Positions 35,097 to 44,015 of a stretch of 64,000 bases of DNA are shown piece by piece. The DNA lies in assembly GCA_937915865.1 (NCBI GenBank), contig CALGIG010000053.1, positions 83,902 to 147,901 on the forward strand, given 5' to 3'. The stretch comes from an uncultured Prolixibacteraceae bacterium. Its GTDB lineage: Bacteria > Bacteroidota > Bacteroidia > Bacteroidales > Prolixibacteraceae. The notes below the pieces were generated by a model, which saw only the letters and a program-made list of their open reading frames with translations, was not told the DNA's origin and did no database searches. The number at the start of each line of letters is the position of its first letter. The first letter of the stretch is position 1. The translations under genes and the position numbers were made by a program.

Positions 35097-36107
35097 ATGA
35101 AAAAACTCAATCTGTTCTGGAAGATCATGCTCATTGTTCTTCCCCTCACTACAACTGGTGCATTTGGAATATTGGCATGGAACCTGTACCAAAAGATGTA
35201 TGGACGTTGCAGTTATGTCGAAAATTACAGTCGCGGACTTAAGAAAATCTTTTACAGATCGGGCGCAGTCCGGGTTTTGAATATACAAACCGGGAATTAT
35301 ACCACACCCAAGCTTAACTGGATTGCCAAATATGATTCCACCGACTCATTGACTGTTTTTGCCCAAGACCATAAACGGGGCTACCTGAGTTTATACAATG
35401 GTAAAATTGTTATTCCGGCTCAGTACCAGTCGGCCTGGCAGTTTTCCGAGGGGCTGGGCGCAGTAATTAAAAACAATCGGCTCGGATTTATCGATACCAG
35501 GGGCAACGAAGTAATTCCTCTACGGTTTTTTATTAACCCGGTATTGGCGAATAATGTCGATTTCCTCTTTAAACAAGGCCATTGTACCATGCTCAATGAA
35601 AACTCCAAACAAGGATTAATCAACAAAAAAGGAGAATGGGTCATTCAACCAGAATACGATTATATCCGAAATCCGAAACATGGTTTCAGGGTAATTATTA
35701 AGGATAAAAAAGCTGGCCTGCTTGATAGCCTATTGCATTTTGTTTTGCCCATAAAATACGATGCCATTACTATTGCGGATGATGGTTTAGTAATAGCAAA
35801 CAACGGGTTACAGCAAAAGTTGTCATTCGATACCCATACTGTGATTAATCCGTTGATTTACGATGATGTCAACGCCATTTATTATAACTCGGGCAAGGTA
35901 AACGATGAAGGGGCAGATATTCAGTTGAAAAGCGATTACACAACATTTATTATCAATAATAAAATAGGTTTGATGGATAAGAATGGTAAAGTAGTGCTTA
36001 AAGCTTTTTATGATGAGATTTCAGCTTTGACCAACGACTTATTTTACTGTAAAGTTGGAGATCAGGGTATAACAATGAATTCAAATGGACAAGAAGTTAA
36101 ACAATAA
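35097..36107 (+). CDS. WG-repeat protein with N-terminal membrane anchor
   Basis: The 336-residue protein has an N-terminal hydrophobic helix (about 7-28) and then a chain of WG-type beta repeats. Examples are GYLSLYNGKIVIPAQYQSAW, LGFIDTRGNEVIPLRFF, QGLINKKGEWVIQPEYDYI, AGLLDSLLHFVLPIKYDAI and IGLMDKNGKVVLKAFYDEI. Spacing is 45-60 residues. WG-repeat proteins occur widely in Bacteroidota, sometimes next to toxin or sensor genes, with unknown ligands. Eleven bases separate it from the next gene, which encodes a small exported protein; they are probably co-transcribed. Confidence 0.75.
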   Translation: MKKLNLFWKIMLIVLPLTTTGAFGILAWNLYQKMYGRCSYVENYSRGLKKIFYRSGAVRVLNIQTGNYTTPKLNWIAKYDSTDSLTVFAQDHKRGYLSLYNGKIVIPAQYQSAWQFSEGLGAVIKNNRLGFIDTRGNEVIPLRFFINPVLANNVDFLFKQGHCTMLNENSKQGLINKKGEWVIQPEYDYIRNPKHGFRVIIKDKKAGLLDSLLHFVLPIKYDAITIADDGLVIANNGLQQKLSFDTHTVINPLIYDDVNAIYYNSGKVNDEGADIQLKSDYTTFIINNKIGLMDKNGKVVLKAFYDEISALTNDLFYCKVGDQGITMNSNGQEVKQ

Positions 36108-36118
36108 AAACAGCAGTT

Positions 36119-36637
36119 ATGAAACCATTGGTAAGTATAATAATTTTCTGGGTTATTCTATCGGGGTTTTCTGCTCAGGCCCAAATTAGCCGCCAGTTAC
36201 AGGATGCCATTAACAATGTTCCGGTAGCCAAATTCGATTATCCGGCAAACCGAAACCGCAATATTCCACCCCAGGTTGCCAGTCCACAGGCGTTTGCATT
36301 TGCCTATTACCGTTTACCCTATGCTGTTAATCTAAACTTGGTTTATAACAGTGCGATTAACAGTTATGTTGAAATAGTGATGCTTGATTTTGATTCTGTT
36401 GATCTTTCGGTTTCGGAAGAACGACAAATGATACGAAGCGCATTGATCGAGTTGCAGGATTTGATGGACAAGCAGGGGCGGATTGCCCGGTTAGCTGGTT
36501 TTATGGATTATACAAACTTTAGCAATAGCTATATTTCACAGTTTTCAACAAATGGGAATGCTTTAATTGCCATACGCGAGTTAATGAGTTCACAGGTATT
36601 GTTTAATGCATTGGTAAGTAGATCTGGATCAATTTGA
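36119..36637 (+). CDS. small exported hypothetical protein
   Basis: The 172-residue protein has a clear signal peptide (MKPLVSIIIFWVILSGFSAQAQ). The mature part has a proline-rich start (FDYPANRNRNIPPQV), a strand-like middle and a long helix (SVSEERQMIRSALIELQDLM, about 100-119). No domain is recognised. It is the last intact gene of the island before the IS200-type relic. Confidence 0.6.
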   Translation: MKPLVSIIIFWVILSGFSAQAQISRQLQDAINNVPVAKFDYPANRNRNIPPQVASPQAFAFAYYRLPYAVNLNLVYNSAINSYVEIVMLDFDSVDLSVSEERQMIRSALIELQDLMDKQGRIARLAGFMDYTNFSNSYISQFSTNGNALIAIRELMSSQVLFNALVSRSGSI

Positions 36638-36710
36638 TACAGTGTTTGAATCATTTAATGTAGCGTTTTTTACAATTTATCAGCGAGCTATATTTAATAG
36701 AATTTGAAAA

Positions 36711-36731
36711 ACCACCGTCTTAGACGGTGGT
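36711..36731. repeat. perfect hairpin at the left end of an IS200-type relic
   Basis: ACCACCGTCT, one T, then AGACGGTGGT form a perfect 10-bp palindrome. It lies 54 bases before the start of the tnpA relic. IS200/IS605 elements carry such imperfect or perfect hairpins at their ends, where TnpA binds single strands. It could double as a transcription stop for the 36119 gene, but no T-run follows. Confidence 0.55.
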
Positions 36732-36785
36732 AATGGACAAACGGCTATGCCATATTATATTGCCCATGAATAAAAATAAATAATC

Positions 36786-37130
36786 ATGGATAAATTTAGA
36801 CAATTATCACATGTGTACTACAAATGAGAGTATCATGTTGTTTTCGTTCCGAAGTACCGTTTTCGTGTACTAACGGGAACAATTAAAATTCAAGTAGAAC
36901 AATATCTTCCTTCAATCAGCCAATGGAAAGAAATAGAAGTTTTGGAACAGAATATTCAAGCGGATCATGTTCACATGGTTTGTTCAATTCCGCCAAAGAT
37001 TTCCGTTTCGGATTTCATGGATCAGTTGAGGGATAAGTTGCCCATGTAATTTCTTAATTTTATTCAAACTTGAAACAAAAAAATTTCATTGAGACAATCA
37101 TTTCCGAACCAAAGGTTACTTTATTAATAT
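36786..37130 (+). pseudogene. IS200/IS605 tnpA pseudogene (right relic)
   Basis: From the ATG at 36786 the frame gives MDKFRQLSHVYYK, a TGA stop, then EYHVVFVPKYRFRVL. Further on come VLEQNIQADHVHMVCSIPP and SVSDFMDQLRDK, a very good match to IS200-type Y1 transposases including the HUH motif HVH. The frame ends at 37047-37049. Shifted by one base, it resumes at 37054 with LILFKLETKKFH, a TGA, and DNHFRTKGYFIN. The catalytic tyrosine helix is not recognisable. Two in-frame TGA codons and a frameshift make it inactive. The last 77 bases are the direct repeat shared with 16008-16084. Confidence 0.8.
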
Positions 37131-37263
37131 TAAGACAATTTTCTTGCAACAACTTATTGAAGAACTATATTTGAATAATAAATTGTATGATATTCTGTCT
37201 TGGGCCAGGTTAAAAAGCTGAAAATTTATGATGATTCAACCCTGTGTAAGTAAACCCGATTTA

Positions 37264-37293
37264 TTGTTTCTGAAATCTTAATTAATACCTTTG
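37264..37293 (+). promoter_or_regulatory. Bacteroidota-type promoter before ECF sigma gene
   Basis: TTG at 37264-37266 and TACCTTTG at 37286-37293 are separated by 19 bases. This fits the Bacteroidota consensus (TTTG or TTG near -33, TAnnTTTG near -7). It lies about 60 bases before the ATG of the sigma gene at 37355 and is the best promoter I can see in the window. Confidence 0.6.
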
Positions 37294-37354
37294 TTTTTCA
37301 GTATGTGAAGGGAACCGATTTTTATATGGTGTATAAAACACAGTAACCTATTAT

Positions 37355-37903
37355 ATGGCTGAAGATGATATACAACTCCTGGTCAGAATAAAAACTGGCG
37401 ATTATAATGCTTTTGAGATACTTTTTAACCGCTATTATAATTTTCTGTGCAATAGTGCTTTAATGTTTGTGAAAGATAGTTTTCTTGCCGAAGACATCGT
37501 TCAGGAAGTTTTTGTCAAAATATGGGAAACCCGAACAGTAATTAATATAACAAGTTCAATAAAATCATATTTATTTATTGCTGTTAAGAACAGGAGCCTT
37601 AATAAAATACAATCAGAAACAGTTCGCAAGGAATATTCGTCACGTTTTCTTAACCAACAAAACAATGAAGTACTACAAGTAGAACTTGAGCAGGAAGAAT
37701 TCAGGGAACATTTGTACCGTTGTATTCAAAAACTACCACCTCGTTGCAAAGATGTTTTTCTCGAAAGTCGTTTTAAAGAAATGAAACAAGAACAGATTGC
37801 AGCGAAGATGCATATTTCGCTAAAAACAGTAAAAACCCAGGTAAGCAAAGCTCTTCGGTATATTCAAAATTGCCTTCAACTTTACTATCCCGAATATTTT
37901 TAA
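37355..37903 (+). CDS. ECF sigma factor of the SusCD locus
   Basis: The 182-residue protein is a standard ECF sigma: region 2 with FEILFNRYYNFLCNSA and DIVQEVFVKIWETR (about 24-61), and region 4 with LPPRCKDVFLESRFKEM and HISLKTVKTQVSKAL (about 126-170). It is 68 bases upstream of a FecR-type anti-sigma gene and then SusC/SusD, the usual trans-envelope regulation cassette. When the cognate SusC-type transporter with its STN domain engages its glycan, FecR is expected to release this factor to drive the locus. Confidence 0.92.
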   Translation: MAEDDIQLLVRIKTGDYNAFEILFNRYYNFLCNSALMFVKDSFLAEDIVQEVFVKIWETRTVINITSSIKSYLFIAVKNRSLNKIQSETVRKEYSSRFLNQQNNEVLQVELEQEEFREHLYRCIQKLPPRCKDVFLESRFKEMKQEQIAAKMHISLKTVKTQVSKALRYIQNCLQLYYPEYF

Positions 37904-37970
37904 TTTTTTTTTTAGTATAGCGTACGACCTTCCTGTTTGAGGATTGTCATAGAGATAAACACAATTCTCG

Positions 37971-38942
37971 ATGAATGACAAGGTCGAAATAATCTGTAGT
38001 TATCTTTCAGGCACTTCTACAGAAGAAGAGATACTTTTGTTCAATGAAATAATGGAGCAGAAGGAAGGCCGTTTGCTTTTCGCGCAGTTAAAGAGAATCT
38101 GGGATGAGGCCCCCAATGTGAGAAATCACCAGGAATATGACTCAAAAAGGGCGTTCTATGAACTTTCGAAGAGAATGGAAACCAATAGAAAGCTGAAACG
38201 AAGGTATTTGGTTGCAACAATCTCGGGCATAGCAGCCAGCATTTTACTTGTATTTGGATTATGGGGGATAATCAAACTGCAAGGTGATCGTAATAATCAA
38301 ACTGAAATAACATTTAAAACTGAAACAGGGAACCGTTCTGAACTGGTATTGCCTGATGGCAGCAAGGTTTGGCTTAATGCACAAACCCAGATCAAATACT
38401 CGCCTGATTTCGGCAAATCAAACAGGAATGTCTCGCTTAGTGGCGAAGCATACTTTGATGTTAGCCATAGTACTAAACCTTTTGTTGTTGATGTGAAAGA
38501 TTTTAAGATTAAGGTTTATGGAACAAAATTTAATATCTCGGCCTATCCCGATGATCAATATTTCCAGACAAGCCTGGAGTCAGGTCAAATTAGTATCAAA
38601 AAAGAAGGGAACGAGGAAATTACAGTAAAACCTGGACAATTAATAAAGTATGAAAGAAAGAGTTCTGCCTTCCAGTCAGGAACGGTAGAAACAGAAAGAT
38701 ATTCGGCCTGGAGATTGAATAAGATGTACCTGGATAATGAGACTATTAAAGATTTGGCCAGAAAATTAGAGCGCCAGTACAATATATTGATTTCGTTTGT
38801 GCCGGAAAGCTTAGGGGAAGGAATTCATTACTCGGGTATATTCACAAACGAAAATGTAACTGAGGTTTTAGATGCCATTTCAATTGCCAGCGGATTGAAG
38901 TACACAAAGAAAGACAACAAATATACGATTGAAAAGAAATAA
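37971..38942 (+). CDS. FecR-family anti-sigma factor
   Basis: The 323-residue protein has a cytoplasmic N-terminal helical part (about 1-78) that should hold the sigma factor, and one transmembrane helix (VATISGIAASILLVFGLWG, about 83-101). The periplasmic FecR domain follows (ELVLPDGSKVWLNAQTQIKY, GEAYFDV, FKIKVYGTKFNISAY). A C-terminal DUF4974-like domain ends LKYTKKDNKYTIEKK. It lies between the ECF sigma gene and SusC, with 68 and 86 bases of spacing, so sequence and context agree. Confidence 0.92.
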   Translation: MNDKVEIICSYLSGTSTEEEILLFNEIMEQKEGRLLFAQLKRIWDEAPNVRNHQEYDSKRAFYELSKRMETNRKLKRRYLVATISGIAASILLVFGLWGIIKLQGDRNNQTEITFKTETGNRSELVLPDGSKVWLNAQTQIKYSPDFGKSNRNVSLSGEAYFDVSHSTKPFVVDVKDFKIKVYGTKFNISAYPDDQYFQTSLESGQISIKKEGNEEITVKPGQLIKYERKSSAFQSGTVETERYSAWRLNKMYLDNETIKDLARKLERQYNILISFVPESLGEGIHYSGIFTNENVTEVLDAISIASGLKYTKKDNKYTIEKK

Positions 38943-39028
38943 AAATACCGTCAGGTCTCTCACCACCCGACGGTAAATTAACCTAATGCATGGCATTAGA
39001 ATTTAGTAACTTAAAGTCACACAAAACT

Positions 39029-42000
39029 ATGAAAAAAAAGTTGAAAGTTGGGGGGTATATCATCCCGCCGTTAAAAAAACTATTAATGATTATGAAACTA
39101 ACCGCTATTCTAATTTTCCTTTGGGCATTTCAGCTGACTGCAAGTGTTTACTCACAGCAGACTAAACTATCACTGAACCTAAATGACATGACCATCCGTT
39201 CTATTCTTCAATGCATTGAAAGCCAGAGCCGGTATAAGTTTCTGCTACAGGATGAACTTATAAATATTGACAGAAAAATCAATATTCAAGTTACGGACGA
39301 AACTATTAATAATGTATTGGATAAGATTTTTAGCGGTCAAAACATCAAGTATGTTATAACTGAAAAGAATCTGATAATTATTAATCCAAATGATAACAAT
39401 TTTAAACTCAATAACGCTCAGCAAAAATCTATCTCCGGTAAAGTTACAGACTCTTCTGGAGCCCCGTTGCCTGGCGTAACTGTATTGGTTAAAGGAACGA
39501 GTAATGGGACTATCACTGATTCTGAAGGTAGATATACACTTGCTAATGTTCCCGTCAATGGTTCTGTTTTGTTTTCTTTTGTAGGGATGAAATCCACAGA
39601 GGTTGCAGTTGCCGGTAAGCTTGTCATCGATATCAGTTTAATAGAAGAGACTACAGCCATTGAGGAAGTGGTAGCCGTAGGATATGGAACTGTAAAAAAG
39701 AGCGACTTAACTGGTTCTGTTGCTTCAGTTCAATCCAGAACTTTTCTGGATCAACCAACAAGTTCAACAAATTCGATACTTTCGGGACGGGCGCCTGGTG
39801 TAACTGTGCGCAGGATGAATGGCGCCCCAGGCCGGGAGTCAACTATCCGTATCAGGGGAGCAAATTCACTTTACGGTGGTAATGACCCTTTGATTGTTGT
39901 TGATGGGAACTATAGTTCTATGCCCGATGCAAACGACATAGAATCCATAGAGATTCTTAAGGATGCTTCTGCTACCGCCATTTATGGTTCGCGCGGAGCA
40001 AACGGGGTTATTTTGGTGAAGACAAAACGTGGTGCAGAAGGGAAACCTACCCTTAATTTTTATTCCAATTTTTCTTTTGACAATGTGCCGCAGCGCTATA
40101 ATATGATGAATGCGTATGAATTTGCTGAATACAACAACAGAGTTGGGGCCTATTCTTTTACTGACGACGAAATTGCATATTATAAAACGAATGGTGGAAC
40201 GAACTGGCAAAACGAGATTTTCCAAAGAGGTTTTTCTCAAACATACAAGGCTACACTTTCAGGAGGAACTAAAAATGTAAGATTTTACGTTTCTCCAGAC
40301 TATAGGAAAAGTACTGGAACTATATTAAATACAGATGCTAGTGGATATGGATTAACCTCAAAGGTAGATATGGATTTGAGTGATCGGGTTACTATACAAG
40401 TAGAGGCCAACGTAGGTCACAACGATAATTTAAATCCCGGGCTGGCATCGGGAGGTAGTAAAACATCAATTCCTCTTATGGGTGCTATAATATGGTCGCC
40501 TACAGAATCTGTTTATGAATCTGATGGCACATATAACCGTTTAGGTATAGGTACGGGAATAATGTTGAACCCGGTGTTGATGACCACAATTCTGAATACA
40601 AATTATAGCAATTCGGGTAGTGGCATTGGTAATTTAAAAATTAGAATTATTAATGGTTTGGAACTTAACGCCAAAGGTTCTGTTGGTTTCGGTACCGGAG
40701 GAAACAGATATTTCGAAAGCAAAGAATATAATGGGGTAAATGCTAAAGCTTCACAAAGTTCTTATGAAAGTAAGTCATGGTTGGTAAACTCGTTTCTGAA
40801 CTATACAAAAACGCTTGCCAGTGTTCATAATGTTTCTGCAATGGTCGGTTTTGAAGAAACTAAAGGTAGTTCACAATCGTTAAGCGGATCTGCCGATATA
40901 CTTCCAATCGAATCAGTAGGCTGGTATAACTTGGGACTGGCTACACCAAATATTAGTGTTGGGTCAAGCTATTCAAACAGTGCCATGAGGTCATATTTTG
41001 GACGTGTGAATTACAATTATGATTCACGCTATTATTTAACTGCCAATTTTAGAGCTGATGGTTCTTCTAAATTTAAAGGGAATAACCAGTTTGGTTATTT
41101 TCCCTCATTCTCATTGGCATGGAAGCTTTCTGAAGAAAAATTCATGAAAAATCAGAACGTGTTCCAGAATATAAAAATGAGAGGCGGTTGGGGTGTAACA
41201 GGAAACCAGGCTATAAGCAGTTATGCAACTTATACAACTTTGGGTAACAGGGGCTTTTATTGGGGAGATGTACAACAGGCCGGATACTATGCACAGGTTG
41301 GTGGCAATCCAAACCTGAAATGGGAATCAACCAAACAATTAAATTTAGGGCTTGATTTAGCCACATTGGCTGGCCGTTTGTCGATCTCATTAGATTACTA
41401 TGATAAAAAAACTGAAGACTTATTAGCTCCTGTGTCTGTTGCTGCATACAATGGTGGTGATTCACAGTATGGGCGCAATAGTGTAATTTCCAATGTTGGT
41501 TCGGTGCGAAACCGAGGGTTTGAGTTTAATATCAATTATAATTTAATCAATAATCAAAGTTTCAAGTACGACATTAATTTGAATGGCGCTTTCAACCGGA
41601 ATAAAGTACTCGATCTTGGCGAACAATCTATAATTTATGGGGCTACGTATGCCAGTGGGCTTTCTTCTTTAAGTCCGTTTGTGTTAAAACCCGGAGAGCC
41701 TATTGGTACTATTTATGGATTGAAATACCTGGGTATATGGCAGAAAGATGAAGCTGCAGAGGCCGCTAAGTACCAACAGGAACCTGGCGATTACAAATAT
41801 GAAGATTTGAACGGAGATTACAATTACGGTTCGGAAGACAGCCAGGTTATAGGCCATACAAATCCTTCTTTCACATGGGGTTTTAATAACCATTTTTCTT
41901 ACAAAAATTTTGACTTTAATGTATTGTTTGAGGGAGTACATGGACGTGATGTGATGAACTGGTCGTATATGGTAGCAGCTGAACGTATCGATTTTAAGCA

Positions 42001-42355
42001 ATTATATACGCTACGGGAATCAAGAAACCGTTGGACAGAAGATACTCCTAATGCAAAATTTGCAAAGATTGGGACTTCAAATAAATTAACCCCTAATTCT
42101 TCTCAGTATATGGAAGATGGAAGTTATGTGAAATTACGAAACATTAGTTTGTCCTATCATTTCTCTAAAAAACTTATATCATTTGCTGATGTCAGAGTTT
42201 CGGTAAGCGCACAAAATATGCTGACTTTTACTAAGTACAAAGGTTATGACCCTGAAATTAGTTCTTCTACAGGTGACGATGTCAACTCAGGCATGGATTG
42301 GTTTGCTTATCCAAACCCCAAAAGTTTTTCTTTTGGAATATCGATAAAATATTAA
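39029..42355 (+). CDS. SusC-type TonB-dependent transporter with STN domain
   Basis: I choose the ATG at 39029, since the chain MKKKLKVGGYIIPPL begins the long signal sequence typical of this class; 38990 would add 13 residues. The 1108-residue protein has an STN domain (LSLNLNDMTIRSILQCIE, about 46-120), a CarboxypepD_reg domain (SGKVTDSSGAPLPGVTVLV, from about 133), a TonB box near EEVVAVGYG, the plug (RGANSLYGGNDPLIVVDG) and a 22-strand barrel ending in SFGISIKY. The STN domain marks it as signalling through the FecR/ECF pair just upstream. It imports oligosaccharides with the SusD partner at 42381. Confidence 0.95.
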   Translation: MKKKLKVGGYIIPPLKKLLMIMKLTAILIFLWAFQLTASVYSQQTKLSLNLNDMTIRSILQCIESQSRYKFLLQDELINIDRKINIQVTDETINNVLDKIFSGQNIKYVITEKNLIIINPNDNNFKLNNAQQKSISGKVTDSSGAPLPGVTVLVKGTSNGTITDSEGRYTLANVPVNGSVLFSFVGMKSTEVAVAGKLVIDISLIEETTAIEEVVAVGYGTVKKSDLTGSVASVQSRTFLDQPTSSTNSILSGRAPGVTVRRMNGAPGRESTIRIRGANSLYGGNDPLIVVDGNYSSMPDANDIESIEILKDASATAIYGSRGANGVILVKTKRGAEGKPTLNFYSNFSFDNVPQRYNMMNAYEFAEYNNRVGAYSFTDDEIAYYKTNGGTNWQNEIFQRGFSQTYKATLSGGTKNVRFYVSPDYRKSTGTILNTDASGYGLTSKVDMDLSDRVTIQVEANVGHNDNLNPGLASGGSKTSIPLMGAIIWSPTESVYESDGTYNRLGIGTGIMLNPVLMTTILNTNYSNSGSGIGNLKIRIINGLELNAKGSVGFGTGGNRYFESKEYNGVNAKASQSSYESKSWLVNSFLNYTKTLASVHNVSAMVGFEETKGSSQSLSGSADILPIESVGWYNLGLATPNISVGSSYSNSAMRSYFGRVNYNYDSRYYLTANFRADGSSKFKGNNQFGYFPSFSLAWKLSEEKFMKNQNVFQNIKMRGGWGVTGNQAISSYATYTTLGNRGFYWGDVQQAGYYAQVGGNPNLKWESTKQLNLGLDLATLAGRLSISLDYYDKKTEDLLAPVSVAAYNGGDSQYGRNSVISNVGSVRNRGFEFNINYNLINNQSFKYDINLNGAFNRNKVLDLGEQSIIYGATYASGLSSLSPFVLKPGEPIGTIYGLKYLGIWQKDEAAEAAKYQQEPGDYKYEDLNGDYNYGSEDSQVIGHTNPSFTWGFNNHFSYKNFDFNVLFEGVHGRDVMNWSYMVAAERIDFKQLYTLRESRNRWTEDTPNAKFAKIGTSNKLTPNSSQYMEDGSYVKLRNISLSYHFSKKLISFADVRVSVSAQNMLTFTKYKGYDPEISSSTGDDVNSGMDWFAYPNPKSFSFGISIKY

Positions 42356-42380
42356 AAAATCATCGTAAAAAATTTTTAGC

Positions 42381-43985
42381 ATGAAATACAAAATAATAAC
42401 ACTATTATCTGTCATTTTTCTTCTGGGAGCATGTCAATCGAATGAAAATTTTTTGGAAGAAACGCCCAAAGGACAATTGTTCCCTGATAATTTCTTAAAC
42501 AACGCGACAGAACTAGAGTTGATGAACAATTCGTTGTATGCAATCTTTGACCGGGCAATGGGGCGTCCTTATGAAAGCATGGATATTAAATTCGCCAGTT
42601 CGGACGATGTGCTTGGCACAGGAAACCAGCGACCATATTATAATCAGATGGAAGTTAATATGGATATTACTGTTGGCGCTGATAATGATATTCAGTTAGG
42701 CTGGGAACGTGCTTACAATACTATTAATCAGGCAAACGCTATTATTAATAATTATCACAATGCAGATGGTACAGTAGCTGAGGCTGAATTAAATGCCTGG
42801 GCTGCTCAGGCCCATTTTATCCGCGCATTCACCTACTTCTGGTTAGTACGTTTTTATAATAATATCCCATTAATTACAACTGCATTTACGCCGGATGTTA
42901 AAAAAGAAGTTACATGTTCTAAAGCTGCAGATATATATGCCCTGATTGTTTCTGATTTGCAATTTGCCGAAGAATGGTTACCTGTAACCTGGACCGGGTA
43001 TATGAAAAAAGGGGGTGCCGTTACGAAAGGAGCAGCAAAATCGACTCTGGCCAAAGTCTATTTGCAAATGGCTGGTTTCCCTGTTAATGGTGGCGCTGAG
43101 TATTATGCCAAAGCCAGGGACAAGGCCAAAGAAGTGATTGATAATGCCTCTGAGTATGGGTACGCTTTGCGCAATCATTTCTATGAGGTATGGGATCCAT
43201 ATTGGGGCGCATACGAAACCACACCTGATGAAGCTATCTTATGGATTGCACATACAGTTGACGATTATACAGCCAGAGCTCCTTTGGCAAGTCGCCCAAT
43301 AGAATTTGGAGGTTGGGAATTTATGATTGCTGAAAATGGATTTTTCAACCGTTTCCCTGCCGGCGAACGTAAGGACTTTACATTCGTTACAGATTTCTAC
43401 ATCAATGGTGGATTACATTATACTTATAAAGATTTAAAATGTGCACATCCTTGTTACAGAAAACTTTGGGCCGATGACTTATCTGCCGGTTGGGAATGGG
43501 AAAAGAGAAATGATCCGTCAAGTCTTTGGGCTTCAAACATGCAGCAAACAGCTAACTGGTTTAGCTCTCGGGCTATTATAATGTTGCGTTATCCTGATAT
43601 ATTATTGACTTATGCCGAAGCAAAAGCACGTACTGATGGCCCGGACCAACTGGCTTATAAATGCCTTAACGATGTACGTAACCGTGCTTACAAAGGTGTT
43701 GGTACAACTGAAGCCTCAGTAAGTGGTCTCAGTACAGACGCATTCATTGATGCCGTAGTTTGGGAAAGGGCTTATGAGTTCGCCGGCATGGAATATTCTG
43801 CCAGGTGGTTTGATCTGCAACGATTGGAATTAGTGGAAAAAGCTAATACTGAATGGCGTGATGAAACTGAAAGTAAATATACACTTGTGAAACAGTATAC
43901 TAAAAAAGATTATTTTTTGTCTATTCCGAGTAAAGAAGTTACTCTGAATCCGAATTTGGCAAATAATAATTCCGAGTTTCAATAA
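42381..43985 (+). CDS. SusD/RagB-type glycan-binding lipoprotein
   Basis: The 534-residue protein has a lipoprotein signal (LLSVIFLLGAC, Cys18) and the SusD fold: NFLEETPKGQL at the mature start, GWERAYNTINQANAIINNY (about 112-130), AAQAHFIRAFTYFWLVRFYN, GAAKSTLAKVYLQMAG, and IMLRYPDILLTYAEAKART near the C-terminus. SusD proteins cap the SusC barrel and deliver glycans. It follows SusC by 25 bases in the same operon. The bound sugar cannot be read from the sequence. Confidence 0.95.
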   Translation: MKYKIITLLSVIFLLGACQSNENFLEETPKGQLFPDNFLNNATELELMNNSLYAIFDRAMGRPYESMDIKFASSDDVLGTGNQRPYYNQMEVNMDITVGADNDIQLGWERAYNTINQANAIINNYHNADGTVAEAELNAWAAQAHFIRAFTYFWLVRFYNNIPLITTAFTPDVKKEVTCSKAADIYALIVSDLQFAEEWLPVTWTGYMKKGGAVTKGAAKSTLAKVYLQMAGFPVNGGAEYYAKARDKAKEVIDNASEYGYALRNHFYEVWDPYWGAYETTPDEAILWIAHTVDDYTARAPLASRPIEFGGWEFMIAENGFFNRFPAGERKDFTFVTDFYINGGLHYTYKDLKCAHPCYRKLWADDLSAGWEWEKRNDPSSLWASNMQQTANWFSSRAIIMLRYPDILLTYAEAKARTDGPDQLAYKCLNDVRNRAYKGVGTTEASVSGLSTDAFIDAVVWERAYEFAGMEYSARWFDLQRLELVEKANTEWRDETESKYTLVKQYTKKDYFLSIPSKEVTLNPNLANNNSEFQ

Positions 43986-44015
43986 TAGTTGAATTAACTG
44001 AATAACTGATAAAAA

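Noticed and set aside
16008..37130. The 77-base direct repeats as attachment sites of an integrative element
   Set aside because: No integrase or tRNA is present, and the repeats decode as fragments of an IS200-type transposase, which explains their similarity.
36786..37130. Reassignment of TGA to tryptophan
   Set aside because: Nearby genes end in TGA (for example at 2435 and 46..49 kb-type stops) and use TGG for tryptophan; the TGA codons are confined to a frameshifted relic.
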